Notes: generated from the letters alone by a model not told the origin. A stretch of 11,056 nucleotides of DNA from Candidatus Fischerbacteria bacterium RBG_13_37_8 (GCA_001780385.1 MFGW01000056.1:1-11056); one strand, 5' to 3'; positions 1 to 8,876 are shown, counted from the stretch's first letter. Numbers and translations: made by a program.

Positions 1-375
1 AATGAATTATCTGAGCGCTTGCTTTATCATTGCTTACATCTGTTTTGAGCACATAACATCCATCAAGCGTTGCTACTTCCGCTTTCGCCTTTTCATCTAT
101 CTCAATGCTTACAATCCTGCATTGAGCAGAGACCTTACAAAATTCTTTCACTTTCAACTTGCCTATAGCTGACTGTATCTTCTTTAATGAAGTCTCAACT
201 TTTGCCGCTCTGTGTATACTCAGGTATTCATTCTCCTTAACGGCATCGGTTAGCAATCCTATTACTATCTGCTTTTTTCCTCTCTTCCCATCTCTGTTGT
301 AGCCGTATGCTCCTAACTCATTTTTCTGATCCTCTAAATATGAACTTGTCACATCATATAAGTAAAGCGAAGGAG
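1..375 (-). pseudogene. IS1634-like (IS4 superfamily) transposase remnant, internally deleted
   Basis: Reading the minus strand from about 370 to 1 gives one open frame. It starts at LYLYDVTSSYLE, continues through NELGAYGYNRDGKRGKKQIV and IGLLTDA, then jumps to KENEYLSIHRAAKVETSLKK and ends with LDGCYVLKTDVSNDKASAQI at the window edge. These blocks match the IS1634-type DDE transposase as I know the family. YDVT carries the first catalytic Asp, and the LDGCYV(I/L)KTD block lies near the C-terminal catalytic region. In intact members the first and second halves are separated by roughly 200 residues, including the second catalytic Asp, and those residues are absent here. The join is near 235-246 and keeps the frame, so this is an inactive remnant. 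The N-terminal part before LYLYDVT is not recognisable, and the C-terminus continues outside the window. The family assignment is from remembered motifs. Confidence 0.8.
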
Positions 376-502
376 TAATTATTAAAAATATTAGTGCCCA
401 CTTTTTGCTACACAATTACGCCCCAAATTATTTGCCTGAAAGCATTTACCCTATATTCTTAGCCTGGAACATCCGCTTTAATATAATCTTTCAATCCTTA
501 AT

Positions 503-2188
503 TTAATTGCAATTGCTTATTTGTTGCGGAAAGCATTGGCTCTGAGCTGCGGGACGCTGAATATCATTTGAATCAAGTCCATATGAGCCTTCTGTGTCCT
601 GATACTGTGCAACTACTAAATAATAATAACTATCTGTATCCGCAACTATAGTTGCATTTGTCTGACCGAGAGTTGAGCATAAAAGCAGCATATGATCGTA
701 GTTCGAAAACGGCAAACTTCCTCGATATATACTATAATCATCTGTAACACATGTGCCGCCGGGAACATCCCAGCTTAATAGCAAATTTGCGCCTCCCTTC
801 TCAATCGCAAGAGGATTTCCAGCATAATTATCATTATCAGGTACTGCTCCTGCTCCTCCTGCATTCAAGCAAACATCGCTATTGACATTGGTCAGAATTG
901 GCGCAACTTGCGTAAAAGATGAATCCAGGAGCGGTATCTCAACCGCCATGGTCGAATCCGTAGCTATGATATCTGCATCCCGGATCATCAAATTAGTGCT
1001 CACACTTGCAATGCAATCTCCACCAACTTCGCCATTCCCGTCTAACTTCATTACCCATACATCATAACCTCCGCTTCCATAACTACCGCTAAATCCAACC
1101 AACATATAATTACTGCCATTATTTTCTTCCACAATTGACATCGCCCTATCATACCAAAATCCTCCATATCTCTTCTGCCATTCTACGTTCCCAGATGGAT
1201 CCAAACTAATCAGTAATATATCATCCTCATTACCTGCTTCCGAAATATACCCCGTAACGAGATAACCACCAGATTCTCTCTCAATTATTTTATATGCAGT
1301 TTCGTCATATTCTGTATAATAATTCCGTGCCCACTCTACTATACCGACCGAGTTTACCTTTATGACTAACGTATCCCGTTGACTTATATTGTCATCTGCA
1401 CCATATCCACACAAAACATATCCCCCATCTTCTGTCGCAATTATAGAATATGCCCATTCCTCTCCAATGCTTCCATACGTCTTCTGCCATTCTATATTAT
1501 ATTCTGTGTCAAGTTTAAGCAAAATGATATCAAACATTCCATAGCCAGCACTCTCCGTTGCCCCAGCTACTAAATACCCTCCCTCACTTGTTTCTATCAC
1601 TGAATGCCCAATATCATTTCCTGATCCGCCATAGGTCTTGTATGACAGAAATTGCCCTATTACATTAAACTTCGTAACCCATATATCAGTTATTCCAATT
1701 CCGTAAGTGTCCGTATAACCTACTGCAATAAATCCGCCATCACTGGTTGAAATAACTGAATAAGCTCGTTCGCTACCCTTTTTGCCCATCGCCTTCTGCC
1801 ATTGTATCTGAAAATTACCACTTAGCTTCACTATCCAATAGTCATCTAAACTGCTAAGAACATCTACAAATCCTACAATAGCATAGCCACCATCTGAAGT
1901 CTTTGCAATAGAATATGCACCCTCATTAAATACAGAATCATACCGATTCTGCCATTGTATAATCCCATCTTCACCGAGTCTCAATAACCACAAATCATAA
2001 TATATCCCGTTAAAACTGCTGCTCATCCCTACAACCACATATCCCCCATCCCATGCCCTTATAATATCATAGCCGAGTTCATTCCCGCTTCCTCCATATA
2101 TGCCTTCCCATGTGCTCGAAAAACCGTTCATAGAAAATATACAGAAATAAATAAGTACCAATATACTATTTAAGACTCCCTTTATCAT
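503..2188 (-). CDS. Secreted seven-repeat beta-propeller protein with FN3-like C-terminal domain
   Basis: This is a 561-aa exported protein with no recognised enzyme motif. Residues 1-25 form a signal peptide (MIKG, then a hydrophobic run). Residues 27-390 hold seven repeats of 51-53 residues. Each starts with an aromatic residue (W27, W79, W130, Y183, W234, W286, W337), usually as WQK-YGG, followed by A-SI--T-DGGY-V-G and D-W--KLD--G. Seven such repeats suggest a seven-bladed propeller. A linker from 391 to 441 is framed by C392 and C440. Residues 449-545 form an FN3-like module (LLLSWDVPGG, DYSIYRG, YYYLVV, EGSYGLDS) of a type common at the C-terminus of secreted proteins in Acidobacteriota and Desulfobacterota. 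The tail has two more Cys. It is the last gene of the block. Its ATG overlaps the upstream TGA and lacks a clear Shine-Dalgarno, so translation is probably coupled. No terminator is visible in 401-502. A binding or adhesion role is inferred. Confidence 0.9.
   Translation of the reverse strand: MIKGVLNSILVLIYFCIFSMNGFSSTWEGIYGGSGNELGYDIIRAWDGGYVVVGMSSSFNGIYYDLWLLRLGEDGIIQWQNRYDSVFNEGAYSIAKTSDGGYAIVGFVDVLSSLDDYWIVKLSGNFQIQWQKAMGKKGSERAYSVISTSDGGFIAVGYTDTYGIGITDIWVTKFNVIGQFLSYKTYGGSGNDIGHSVIETSEGGYLVAGATESAGYGMFDIILLKLDTEYNIEWQKTYGSIGEEWAYSIIATEDGGYVLCGYGADDNISQRDTLVIKVNSVGIVEWARNYYTEYDETAYKIIERESGGYLVTGYISEAGNEDDILLISLDPSGNVEWQKRYGGFWYDRAMSIVEENNGSNYMLVGFSGSYGSGGYDVWVMKLDGNGEVGGDCIASVSTNLMIRDADIIATDSTMAVEIPLLDSSFTQVAPILTNVNSDVCLNAGGAGAVPDNDNYAGNPLAIEKGGANLLLSWDVPGGTCVTDDYSIYRGSLPFSNYDHMLLLCSTLGQTNATIVADTDSYYYLVVAQYQDTEGSYGLDSNDIQRPAAQSQCFPQQISNCN
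2185..2188 (-). promoter_or_regulatory. ATGA stop/start overlap, likely translational coupling
   Basis: On the minus strand the TGA stop of the 904-aa gene and the ATG of the 561-aa gene share the four bases ATGA. The bases before the ATG (AAAGTGCG) contain no good Shine-Dalgarno. Re-initiation by the terminating ribosome is therefore the likely way the downstream gene is translated. This would keep the two proteins near a fixed ratio (inference). Confidence 0.75.
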
Positions 2189-4899
2189 CGCACTTTATAA
2201 AAATATGATTCGTAATCGTTTAATGAATTTTCGTATTTACTTTTAAATGGCGTGTATGCACGTAGTTCCGGCGGATTATTATCAAAATCAGGATTGATCC
2301 CTCGATATACAAAATATTTCGGCCTCCCGCCCGTCCAGTTGAGTATCACCTCTCCAGCGGTTTCTGCCCACGGCGACCATCGCGCTCCTATTAATTCAAT
2401 ATTATCTATTGCCACTCCGCTATGATTATTATCAATTCCATCTTTCGTATCAAACCAAAACATTATTCGCACCTCTTTTCCCGACCATTGTCCTATCGGC
2501 AAATCCGGCGATATAGTCCATTGCTTCTCCGATGGATGCGTAGAATCTTTCACCCATAATGTCCATATGCCATAATTCCACCATAGCTCGACTCGAAATT
2601 CATCAGCATTTCGCAATGGATTATATTCTACTTCACGATAGTACTTGAACCTTATTTTCGCATCCGAATTGTTAATCTTTATAAACGGCATTTCAAGATA
2701 TCCAAAACTCCTCTCTCCGGTATCATAATTACATACTTCTTTATTCCCATAATACATCGCCTTGTGCCCCGAAGGATATGGTTTTCCTATACAGTTCAAA
2801 TCATCATCTATTATTTTCCACAAAGCTCCCTTATCATCAAACATCCACTGCCAATTAGCTCCGTTATTCTCAAATGTTCCCATCGGCGAATACTTGCTCG
2901 CATATAATATCACATCATCTGCTGGCGGCTCATAACCTGTATAGGTAAAACCAGCTCGCAGTATACCTTCACGTTGATCAGGACCCGGATGCACTACTAC
3001 TACATTTACTATGCAACCACTCGGAGGTAGTGTGTTATTTGGATTTGTTGAGTTTGTTGGGGTATTATTTTTTGAATCTTCAGCATTATTATACATTGAA
3101 CTTTCTACAACCGCCTGATTAACTAACTCAATCGATAACTCATAAGGAGATATCGAAAAATCATTGATATAACGGAAACATGGTTTATGAGGAGGCAGTT
3201 TGGCAAAAATAGTTGTGGAATCTACTACCTGCACTTCCTCTGAAGGCACACCACCAAAAAATACCTTTGCCCCTGCGAGAAAATTTTGCCCTGTTATTTT
3301 GACTATGTGACCGCCTTTATATGAACCAATGTTTGGCTGCACTTGTTCCAGCAACGGTGGCTTCACCGCTGGATTTACATACCTCCCGGTGTGCTGATTG
3401 TCATGCGCATAATTGTTCCATGCTATCTTTGTCTCATCACTGGCGTACGGCAAATCATAACAATATATATAAGCAGGATCTTCACTCGCTATACCACAAT
3501 ATTCACTTCCAGTGCATATCTCAATATCTCCATCATTATCTAAATCGGATAACGTCGCACCTCTTCCATTAAACGAATAATATGGTTCAATTACTGGATA
3601 TCCATCAACTAAGGATCCATCAAAATTGTATGCGACCAAGACACCATCACTGCACCATTCGCATGTTCCTCCCGCTGCTATGATCTCCATCTCTCCATCT
3701 CCGTCTATGTCTGCAACCGATGGAAAATGACTGAATCCAACCGCTACATCATTTACGCGTAAGAAAATAGGCCATCCCGGCAGTACTGTTCCATCATTAT
3801 TAAATGCTACTAACCGATCGCATAATACCAGCACGTACAACTCAAGCTTTCCATCTCCATTCACATCTGCAAGTGAAGGATTCCTATATGCAGGGTAATT
3901 GCCAATTGAGACTGGAAATCCCGGCACTATACTCGCATCATCATTAAAAACGAATAGCTTATAAACATTATCATCTGTAATCGCTATTTCGAGCTTGCCA
4001 TCATTGTCAATGTCTCCCAGAGCAGGTGCATTAATAGGATGTGTGCCTAATACAATTGGCCAATTCCTAAAATGGCTTCCATCCTCTCTAATTATATAAA
4101 GCTTCCTATTTGCAGTATTGACAGTAAGTTCAATTATTCCATCATCATCAAAATCTCCTGCTGAAGGTGAAGCATAGCTTTGACCAGGGCCAGATAACGG
4201 CTCATAATTCTGAAGAGGAAAAACTACAGGAAAACCAGGCAGTAATCCACCCCATGATCCCAACACATTCATTCCTAAATTATACTCATCAAAATTAGAC
4301 GGCTCAGAAGCTGCAAATGCTATCTCATAATTACCATCCCTATCTATATCCTCAACCACTGTACCCACAAATGCAGTATTAGGGGGATTTGGGAATCCAT
4401 TTAAGCGAATCCCATTCCATTTAGCCACTGTAGCGCCACAAAAATCTGTACAGTTAGGCGCATCTAATCCCTGGTTGCCTATTATTTCGTTTAATCCATC
4501 GAAATCGATATCTTCAAAAGCTGCTAAGCCACCATAGTTAGGTGTCGAAATGATGTTTCCCAGATAATTATATATGTAATGACCATCCCAGTGTGTCAAT
4601 GCATATACCTCTGATTTATTATCTCCTGTTAGGTCGCCTATTGTTGGCGGATATGAATAAAAAACAGCACTTGGTGTTTGAACCGGCCAGCCCTGTTGAT
4701 AGGGAAAGAAATTACTATGTTGCTCTCTGTATATAGTTCTCTTTTCTGTTGATTTTATTACTATTAATAATTCCCCTGTCTCTTCATTCCATACTTCATA
4801 ATGTTGCTTTTCAGAATTAAATATCACTCTTCGCTCTGCAATACATACTAAATTAACTGTTAATAATAAGATAAATTGAAGGAATATAATTTTCTTCAT
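2185..4899 (-). CDS. Secreted FG-GAP/VCBS-repeat propeller protein with IPT/TIG, jelly-roll and FN3-like modules
   Basis: The preferred start is the ATG at 4899 (904 aa, MKKIIFLQFILLLTVNLV), which gives a normal signal peptide and sits just behind AGAAGG. The in-frame ATG at 4932 would add 11 residues ahead of the signal peptide, has no Shine-Dalgarno and lies in the 3' arm of a hairpin. Eight calcium-binding-type motifs (such as DIDNDGKLEI, DVNGDGKLEL, DIDGDGEMEI) lie at about residues 88, 130, 183, 249, 296, 344, 397 and 452. They form an integrin-alpha-like FG-GAP propeller, closed by NNYAHDNQHTGRY (495-507), a usual ending for this fold. Next come an IPT/TIG domain (about 515-605, GGHIVKITGQNF), an Asn/Thr/Pro linker (610-628), a MAM-like jelly-roll region (about 680-839, ending GVAIDNIELIG) and an FN3-like domain (842-904). 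That last domain stops at YFYKVR, where other FN3 domains usually have another strand. No catalytic residues were recognised. It is probably a calcium-stabilised surface binding protein. Confidence 0.9.
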   Translation of the reverse strand: MKKIIFLQFILLLTVNLVCIAERRVIFNSEKQHYEVWNEETGELLIVIKSTEKRTIYREQHSNFFPYQQGWPVQTPSAVFYSYPPTIGDLTGDNKSEVYALTHWDGHYIYNYLGNIISTPNYGGLAAFEDIDFDGLNEIIGNQGLDAPNCTDFCGATVAKWNGIRLNGFPNPPNTAFVGTVVEDIDRDGNYEIAFAASEPSNFDEYNLGMNVLGSWGGLLPGFPVVFPLQNYEPLSGPGQSYASPSAGDFDDDGIIELTVNTANRKLYIIREDGSHFRNWPIVLGTHPINAPALGDIDNDGKLEIAITDDNVYKLFVFNDDASIVPGFPVSIGNYPAYRNPSLADVNGDGKLELYVLVLCDRLVAFNNDGTVLPGWPIFLRVNDVAVGFSHFPSVADIDGDGEMEIIAAGGTCEWCSDGVLVAYNFDGSLVDGYPVIEPYYSFNGRGATLSDLDNDGDIEICTGSEYCGIASEDPAYIYCYDLPYASDETKIAWNNYAHDNQHTGRYVNPAVKPPLLEQVQPNIGSYKGGHIVKITGQNFLAGAKVFFGGVPSEEVQVVDSTTIFAKLPPHKPCFRYINDFSISPYELSIELVNQAVVESSMYNNAEDSKNNTPTNSTNPNNTLPPSGCIVNVVVVHPGPDQREGILRAGFTYTGYEPPADDVILYASKYSPMGTFENNGANWQWMFDDKGALWKIIDDDLNCIGKPYPSGHKAMYYGNKEVCNYDTGERSFGYLEMPFIKINNSDAKIRFKYYREVEYNPLRNADEFRVELWWNYGIWTLWVKDSTHPSEKQWTISPDLPIGQWSGKEVRIMFWFDTKDGIDNNHSGVAIDNIELIGARWSPWAETAGEVILNWTGGRPKYFVYRGINPDFDNNPPELRAYTPFKSKYENSLNDYESYFYKVR

Positions 4900-4908
4900 T
4901 TTCCTTCT

Positions 4909-4955
4909 CAAAAACAAGAGGTCGCTTCTCATGGATCAAAATGAAAAGCAACCTC
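4909..4955 (-). terminator. Hairpin with U-tract between first and second propeller genes (terminator/attenuator)
   Basis: Read on the minus strand, 4955-4941 pairs with 4932-4918 across an 8-base loop (4940-4933). All 15 positions pair in RNA, two as G·U. On the plus strand the same two positions are C·A mismatches, so only the minus-strand transcript folds perfectly. The stem is followed by UUGUUUUUG, as in an intrinsic terminator. It begins 21 bases after the TAA of the 1215-aa gene and ends about 18 bases before the ATG at 4899. There is no room for a new promoter before the next gene, so partial readthrough (attenuation) is the simplest reading. The upper stem contains the rejected ATG at 4932. 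Confidence 0.72.
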
Positions 4956-4975
4956 ATTAAAATTGATTTAATATT

Positions 4976-7900
4976 TTATTCCTGAATAGCAACAATAAGC
5001 GCATCGGAGAAAGAAATAAGCTCTTTCTCCTTAGCATCATTCACTATAAAATTATCGACCTGATTTTTAAATGCTTCTGTATTTGCAACAACGGCTTGCT
5101 CATTTGCTGGAGAATTCATGAGTTGCTCAATTACTGCTAATTTGTTCAACAATACTTCTCTTTTATTCGCATTAATGAAATCATTATCCGGCATTGCCTC
5201 AACCGTAAGTATTGCAGCCTCGACAAAATGCGCTGCATGCAACACTTCTTGAATTGCTATTGATCTCGGCTCATATCCCTCCGGAATGCCAATGATCGGC
5301 GATAAAGCATTATTCGTGAAAGCATTCACTACCGTTATATCAGCTTCTTCTGGGGCATCTGTTGAATACGCATTTACAAAATATACCTTATCATAATTCG
5401 ACCGTATTTCGCACGCTACTGGTGTGGTTCCTCCTGTGTCTTTTGGATCATCTCTTATAGGATTAGGCGTAAGTAATCCATTAATCCGCGTCCATTTGTT
5501 CGTCCATGAATCCGCTACGAATGCTTTCCAATCTGTTTCACCTGTATCCGGATTTATGATAATTTCGCCTATAGTGACATCCTGTGGAAATACTTGTATG
5601 TTAATTTCATCAAGGCTGATTTCCTGATCAAATGGCTGGCACGGACTCGAACACAACAATGCTCCTTGCTTATACCCAGGAGCCTGATGCAAGCTATACT
5701 CCGGTACTACCATACAAACACGCTCTATTCCCAAATCAACATCATAAAAATTATCTAGGCCTATATTTATTATCGGATTTTGTACTCTCGGCAATTGCTG
5801 CCCATCAATTTCACATAAAATCACCCATTGATGCAGATCCGGTTCATACCTCAAGATTACAAGAAACTGCCAATTATCACTAAGAAAGCCTTTTACACTG
5901 CTTAAAAATACCTTATCATTTACCACAGAAATATGCAAAACCTGCCCTAATGCTAAAGAGGGCACCGGTATATATTGAATCAATTGCATCGTTTCTGCAT
6001 TCAATATTAGTACTCCTCCTATGTATCCTCCAAATGTGTATTCATTTGCGCCAACTATCAGATGATAGATCGGATCAACTCCTTGCGTAGCATTATAGTA
6101 CTCCGCTACCGCGATATCTTTAGGCTTTAATAGCTCATTTGGTGATGAATAGCCAGCTTCAATTTCTAAAGTGCCGGTATGGATTTTTAATACTTCTAAT
6201 CCGCCCGGCAATATCATAGCAACATAAGCATATCTCCCCGGTATGGTTGTATTTTCACTAAAGGCGCTCGAAACAGGTTCATAATTAAACAAAATATCTG
6301 ATTGCTTTTCAGGATTATAAAACTGAAGATCTACCAATTTATCTCTCGTTGTATCAACAACTTTTATATATTTTTCTATCCCCGTAACAAATCCAAAAGT
6401 TGAATATTCATATATTCCTGGTAGTGTCACACATGGAGTATCTGGTTCAAAAGTATATCCGCATAACTTAATTTTAGCATCCCATTCCTTATGCGCCGGG
6501 CTTTCAACTATCAAAAGTCCACCCTGCTTATCAATTTTGCTCACAGGAACTCCATCAAAGAATACCGAATAAACACTACCAATTATCTCCGGTTTACCAT
6601 AAATCTTGACTACTGTCTCCCCTGCAGTCGTTCCTGTATGTGGTATGAACGGCATGTTTTCATATATTCCATAAAAACCAAGCGCTTCTGTCTTGCAGCT
6701 TTTTCCACATAATTCATTTTCAATGCATACATTTGCAACACTAACGGGGAAATTATACGGAGTACGCGCTTCCAATTTATAGCGAGAAATATAAGTCACA
6801 CTGGGACTATATTCTTTGTAGATTACATCGCCTACTTCTGCCTCGAAATATACAGCCGAATGTGAAGAAAAATAATTCCCTTCTATCGAGATTAAATTGC
6901 TGCCTTTAGTGCTTACTGATTTCGGATTTACATCGTCTATATCTGGTTCGCCTAAATATTCATAAGCATCTTCGGCGGTTAGATTAATTTGTATATCATG
7001 TGTACAACTCTTATTTAATGTTAGATCCACAATTCCTGTCTCTTTGCCAGGCGTAAATGCGCTTATTGTATTGCCTATTACCTTAACATGCATAGCTTTA
7101 TAACTATTGAAGTAAACATCCATTCTGTCTGCAACAAAATAATTTCCCGTTATCAACACCTCCTCTCCACCAACACTACAACCAAAAGACGGCTCTATAT
7201 TTTCAAACTGCAATGCGCATTTGCACATCTCTCCCATCTCTAAATAAGAAATCCCTTCCCAACAATTTAAGCCCTTAATTGAATCCTGAGTATCTTCAGA
7301 TAATAAATATGATGAACTCGCCACTGCTCCACTATTATAATAAGGTATATCAACATCAAAAATAAAATTGCAACTGCTGTCAATATTACCATTTGAATTC
7401 ATCCTCAAAACTACTATTTCTTGATCCTCGAAAACTCCCTTTTTCCATTTTACGCCCAAGACTAAAGAACCGTCGTCATCTAATTGAATCACTTCCCCTC
7501 TCGCAAACTCTGCACCATAATTTATTATGTATTTTTGCCATATTATATTACCATAAGGATCCAGTTTTAAAACGTAGCTTACCCAATGCGGTCCTAAAGG
7601 TGCAAAACCAGTAATTACATAGTTCTGATCAGGCGTTTGCACTATAGAATAAGCTCTCTCATCATTACCTTCTCCTCCTATTCCATATCTTCTTTGCCAT
7701 TCTATCTCTCCTTGACTATTCATTTTAATAATAAGAAAATCCGTATCTGATATATTCTCGTTCATTGTCCCTGCCGCAATGAAGCCACCATCAGAAGTTA
7801 CTATTAAATCATACGCTTCTTCATAGCGTCCTGTATCATATACTTTCTGCCATTTTATCGTATCTTCATAATAAACTTCATTATCAATTACAATAACATT

Positions 7901-8623
7901 TAATTCTACTTTTAGCATTATTATGTCTTCCACACCTGTACCGAAATAATCAATACTCCCCAATATTGCGAAGACATCATTCTCAAGCGTATCTTCAAGA
8001 ATTTCAATATCATTTCCTTTTTCTTTGGAATTATACCAGTATCCTTTTTGCCACAGAATGTCTCCATTTGCGTCTAATTTCAACGCTCTGATGTAACCCG
8101 ATTCATTGCCTGAATATTGTGATTGTCCAACAACAAGATATTCTCCTTCCGAAGTCTGTTTTATGGCATTTGCGCGATCATTTAGTCCGTCACCATAGGC
8201 TTTCCTCCATTCCACTCCTCCAGCTTCATTTATCTTCATTACCAGCATATCTTCAGCATCAGGAAAAGATGACTCCGTATAACCAGCTATAATATATCCT
8301 CCATACATAGTCTGCTGAATAGATAACGCTACATCAATATCTTCACCTCCATATACCTTCTGCCATTCAATTATTCCGGCTTTGTCTACTTTAATAACAA
8401 TAACATCCGAACCACCATACCCAAATGAATTCGTTTCCCCCGCTATTATATATCCCCCATCAATCGTTTTAGCCATGCTATGTATTATATCATCGCCAGC
8501 TCCACCATATGTCTGCGCCCAATACGGTTTTATTTCAGCTTCCATAGCAAACGCTATATTACTAATGGCAAAAATAGAATAAAGTAAAATAATATAGAAT
8601 AAAATTTTTGGTTGTTTTGACAT
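4976..8623 (-). CDS. Large secreted two-propeller protein with three IPT/TIG-like domains and helical C-terminus
   Basis: The chosen start is the ATG at 8623 (1215 aa, MSKQPKILF), five bases after AAAGGAGG. The GTG two codons upstream overlaps that site and is unlikely. Residues 1-26 are a signal peptide ending SNIAFA. Residues 35-415 hold seven W-Q-K-type repeats starting at W35, W87, W139, W191, W258, W309 and W362. They are the same repeat as in the 561-aa protein, with an insertion in the fourth. A linker is framed by C418 and C454. Three IPT/TIG-like domains follow (about 473-556, 560-655 and 656-741; GGEEVLITGNYF, GSNLISIEGNYF, GETVVKIYG). Residues 750-1123 resemble a divergent second propeller (AYVAMILPGGLEVLKIHTGT, GGVLILNAETMQLIQYI). 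Residues 1124-1215 are helical (ILTVEAMPDNDF, NKREVLLNKLAVIEQL), like a C-terminal domain seen in other secreted bacterial and archaeal proteins. It is first in the block. No catalytic site was recognised; function unknown, probably extracellular binding. Confidence 0.9.
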   Translation of the reverse strand: MSKQPKILFYIILLYSIFAISNIAFAMEAEIKPYWAQTYGGAGDDIIHSMAKTIDGGYIIAGETNSFGYGGSDVIVIKVDKAGIIEWQKVYGGEDIDVALSIQQTMYGGYIIAGYTESSFPDAEDMLVMKINEAGGVEWRKAYGDGLNDRANAIKQTSEGEYLVVGQSQYSGNESGYIRALKLDANGDILWQKGYWYNSKEKGNDIEILEDTLENDVFAILGSIDYFGTGVEDIIMLKVELNVIVIDNEVYYEDTIKWQKVYDTGRYEEAYDLIVTSDGGFIAAGTMNENISDTDFLIIKMNSQGEIEWQRRYGIGGEGNDERAYSIVQTPDQNYVITGFAPLGPHWVSYVLKLDPYGNIIWQKYIINYGAEFARGEVIQLDDDGSLVLGVKWKKGVFEDQEIVVLRMNSNGNIDSSCNFIFDVDIPYYNSGAVASSSYLLSEDTQDSIKGLNCWEGISYLEMGEMCKCALQFENIEPSFGCSVGGEEVLITGNYFVADRMDVYFNSYKAMHVKVIGNTISAFTPGKETGIVDLTLNKSCTHDIQINLTAEDAYEYLGEPDIDDVNPKSVSTKGSNLISIEGNYFSSHSAVYFEAEVGDVIYKEYSPSVTYISRYKLEARTPYNFPVSVANVCIENELCGKSCKTEALGFYGIYENMPFIPHTGTTAGETVVKIYGKPEIIGSVYSVFFDGVPVSKIDKQGGLLIVESPAHKEWDAKIKLCGYTFEPDTPCVTLPGIYEYSTFGFVTGIEKYIKVVDTTRDKLVDLQFYNPEKQSDILFNYEPVSSAFSENTTIPGRYAYVAMILPGGLEVLKIHTGTLEIEAGYSSPNELLKPKDIAVAEYYNATQGVDPIYHLIVGANEYTFGGYIGGVLILNAETMQLIQYIPVPSLALGQVLHISVVNDKVFLSSVKGFLSDNWQFLVILRYEPDLHQWVILCEIDGQQLPRVQNPIINIGLDNFYDVDLGIERVCMVVPEYSLHQAPGYKQGALLCSSPCQPFDQEISLDEINIQVFPQDVTIGEIIINPDTGETDWKAFVADSWTNKWTRINGLLTPNPIRDDPKDTGGTTPVACEIRSNYDKVYFVNAYSTDAPEEADITVVNAFTNNALSPIIGIPEGYEPRSIAIQEVLHAAHFVEAAILTVEAMPDNDFINANKREVLLNKLAVIEQLMNSPANEQAVVANTEAFKNQVDNFIVNDAKEKELISFSDALIVAIQE

Positions 8624-8628
8624 AAACA

Positions 8629-8636
8629 CCTCCTTT
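8629..8636 (-). promoter_or_regulatory. Strong Shine-Dalgarno that sets the start of the 1215-aa gene
   Basis: The minus strand reads AAAGGAGG, then TGTTT, then ATG at 8623. The spacing suits initiation at this ATG. The alternative in-frame GTG (8629-8627) begins on the last G of the same site, so it cannot use it. Confidence 0.85.
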
Positions 8637-8698
8637 GATAACTATTTTTCTCTACTTGCCAATTTCTTTCATATAAGGATCTTTATGCATTACTATTT

Positions 8699-8727
8699 AC
8701 TTTAACACCACAAATACCTATTGTCAA
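8699..8727 (-). promoter_or_regulatory. Sigma70-type promoter of the propeller gene block
   Basis: On the minus strand TTGACA (8727-8722, full consensus) is followed after exactly 17 bases by TAAAGT (8704-8699, four of six matches to TATAAT). Transcription would start near 8692, leaving a leader of about 70 bases before the ATG at 8623. No other promoter in this gap is as good. This is sequence-only evidence. Confidence 0.7.
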
Positions 8728-8876
8728 GTACTACAAAATCAAAGCGTGACGATCATCGCAAACGTAACATTATATATTATTTTTTTAAATTCGGGCTAGG
8801 AAAATCGTTTTTCATCATATAGAATTATATGGGGGAAATTGGTGAAATTTAACTAAAAGTAAGGAAAAAATAATGC
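8728..8876. other. AT-rich spacer with no recognised gene
   Basis: No open frame here resembles a protein. The only structures seen are AT-rich runs and a small hairpin (8816-8821 with 8826-8831, arms CATATA/TATATG). It may contain upstream control sequence for the promoter at 8699-8727, but no operator can be named. Confidence 0.5.

Noticed and set aside
4900..4932. Eleven extra N-terminal residues (MRSDLLFLRRK) from the ATG at 4932.
   Set aside because: No Shine-Dalgarno precedes it, it lies in the 3' arm of a hairpin, and it would put charged residues ahead of a normal signal peptide starting at 4899.
1173..8520. Repeated plus-strand string CTTCTGCCATT spaced about 155 bases apart, CRISPR-like at first glance.
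   Set aside because: It encodes the W-Q-K start of each propeller repeat on the minus strand; the spacing equals the 52-residue repeat and the between-copy sequence is coding.
882..8582. Several plus-strand frames of 60-85 codons opposite the propeller genes.
   Set aside because: They are antisense shadows of long minus-strand genes with signal peptides and clear repeats; none has a ribosome site or family motif.
8745..8765. A GATC-centred imperfect palindrome upstream of the promoter as an operator.
   Set aside because: Too many mismatches between the half-sites; it is no better than chance.
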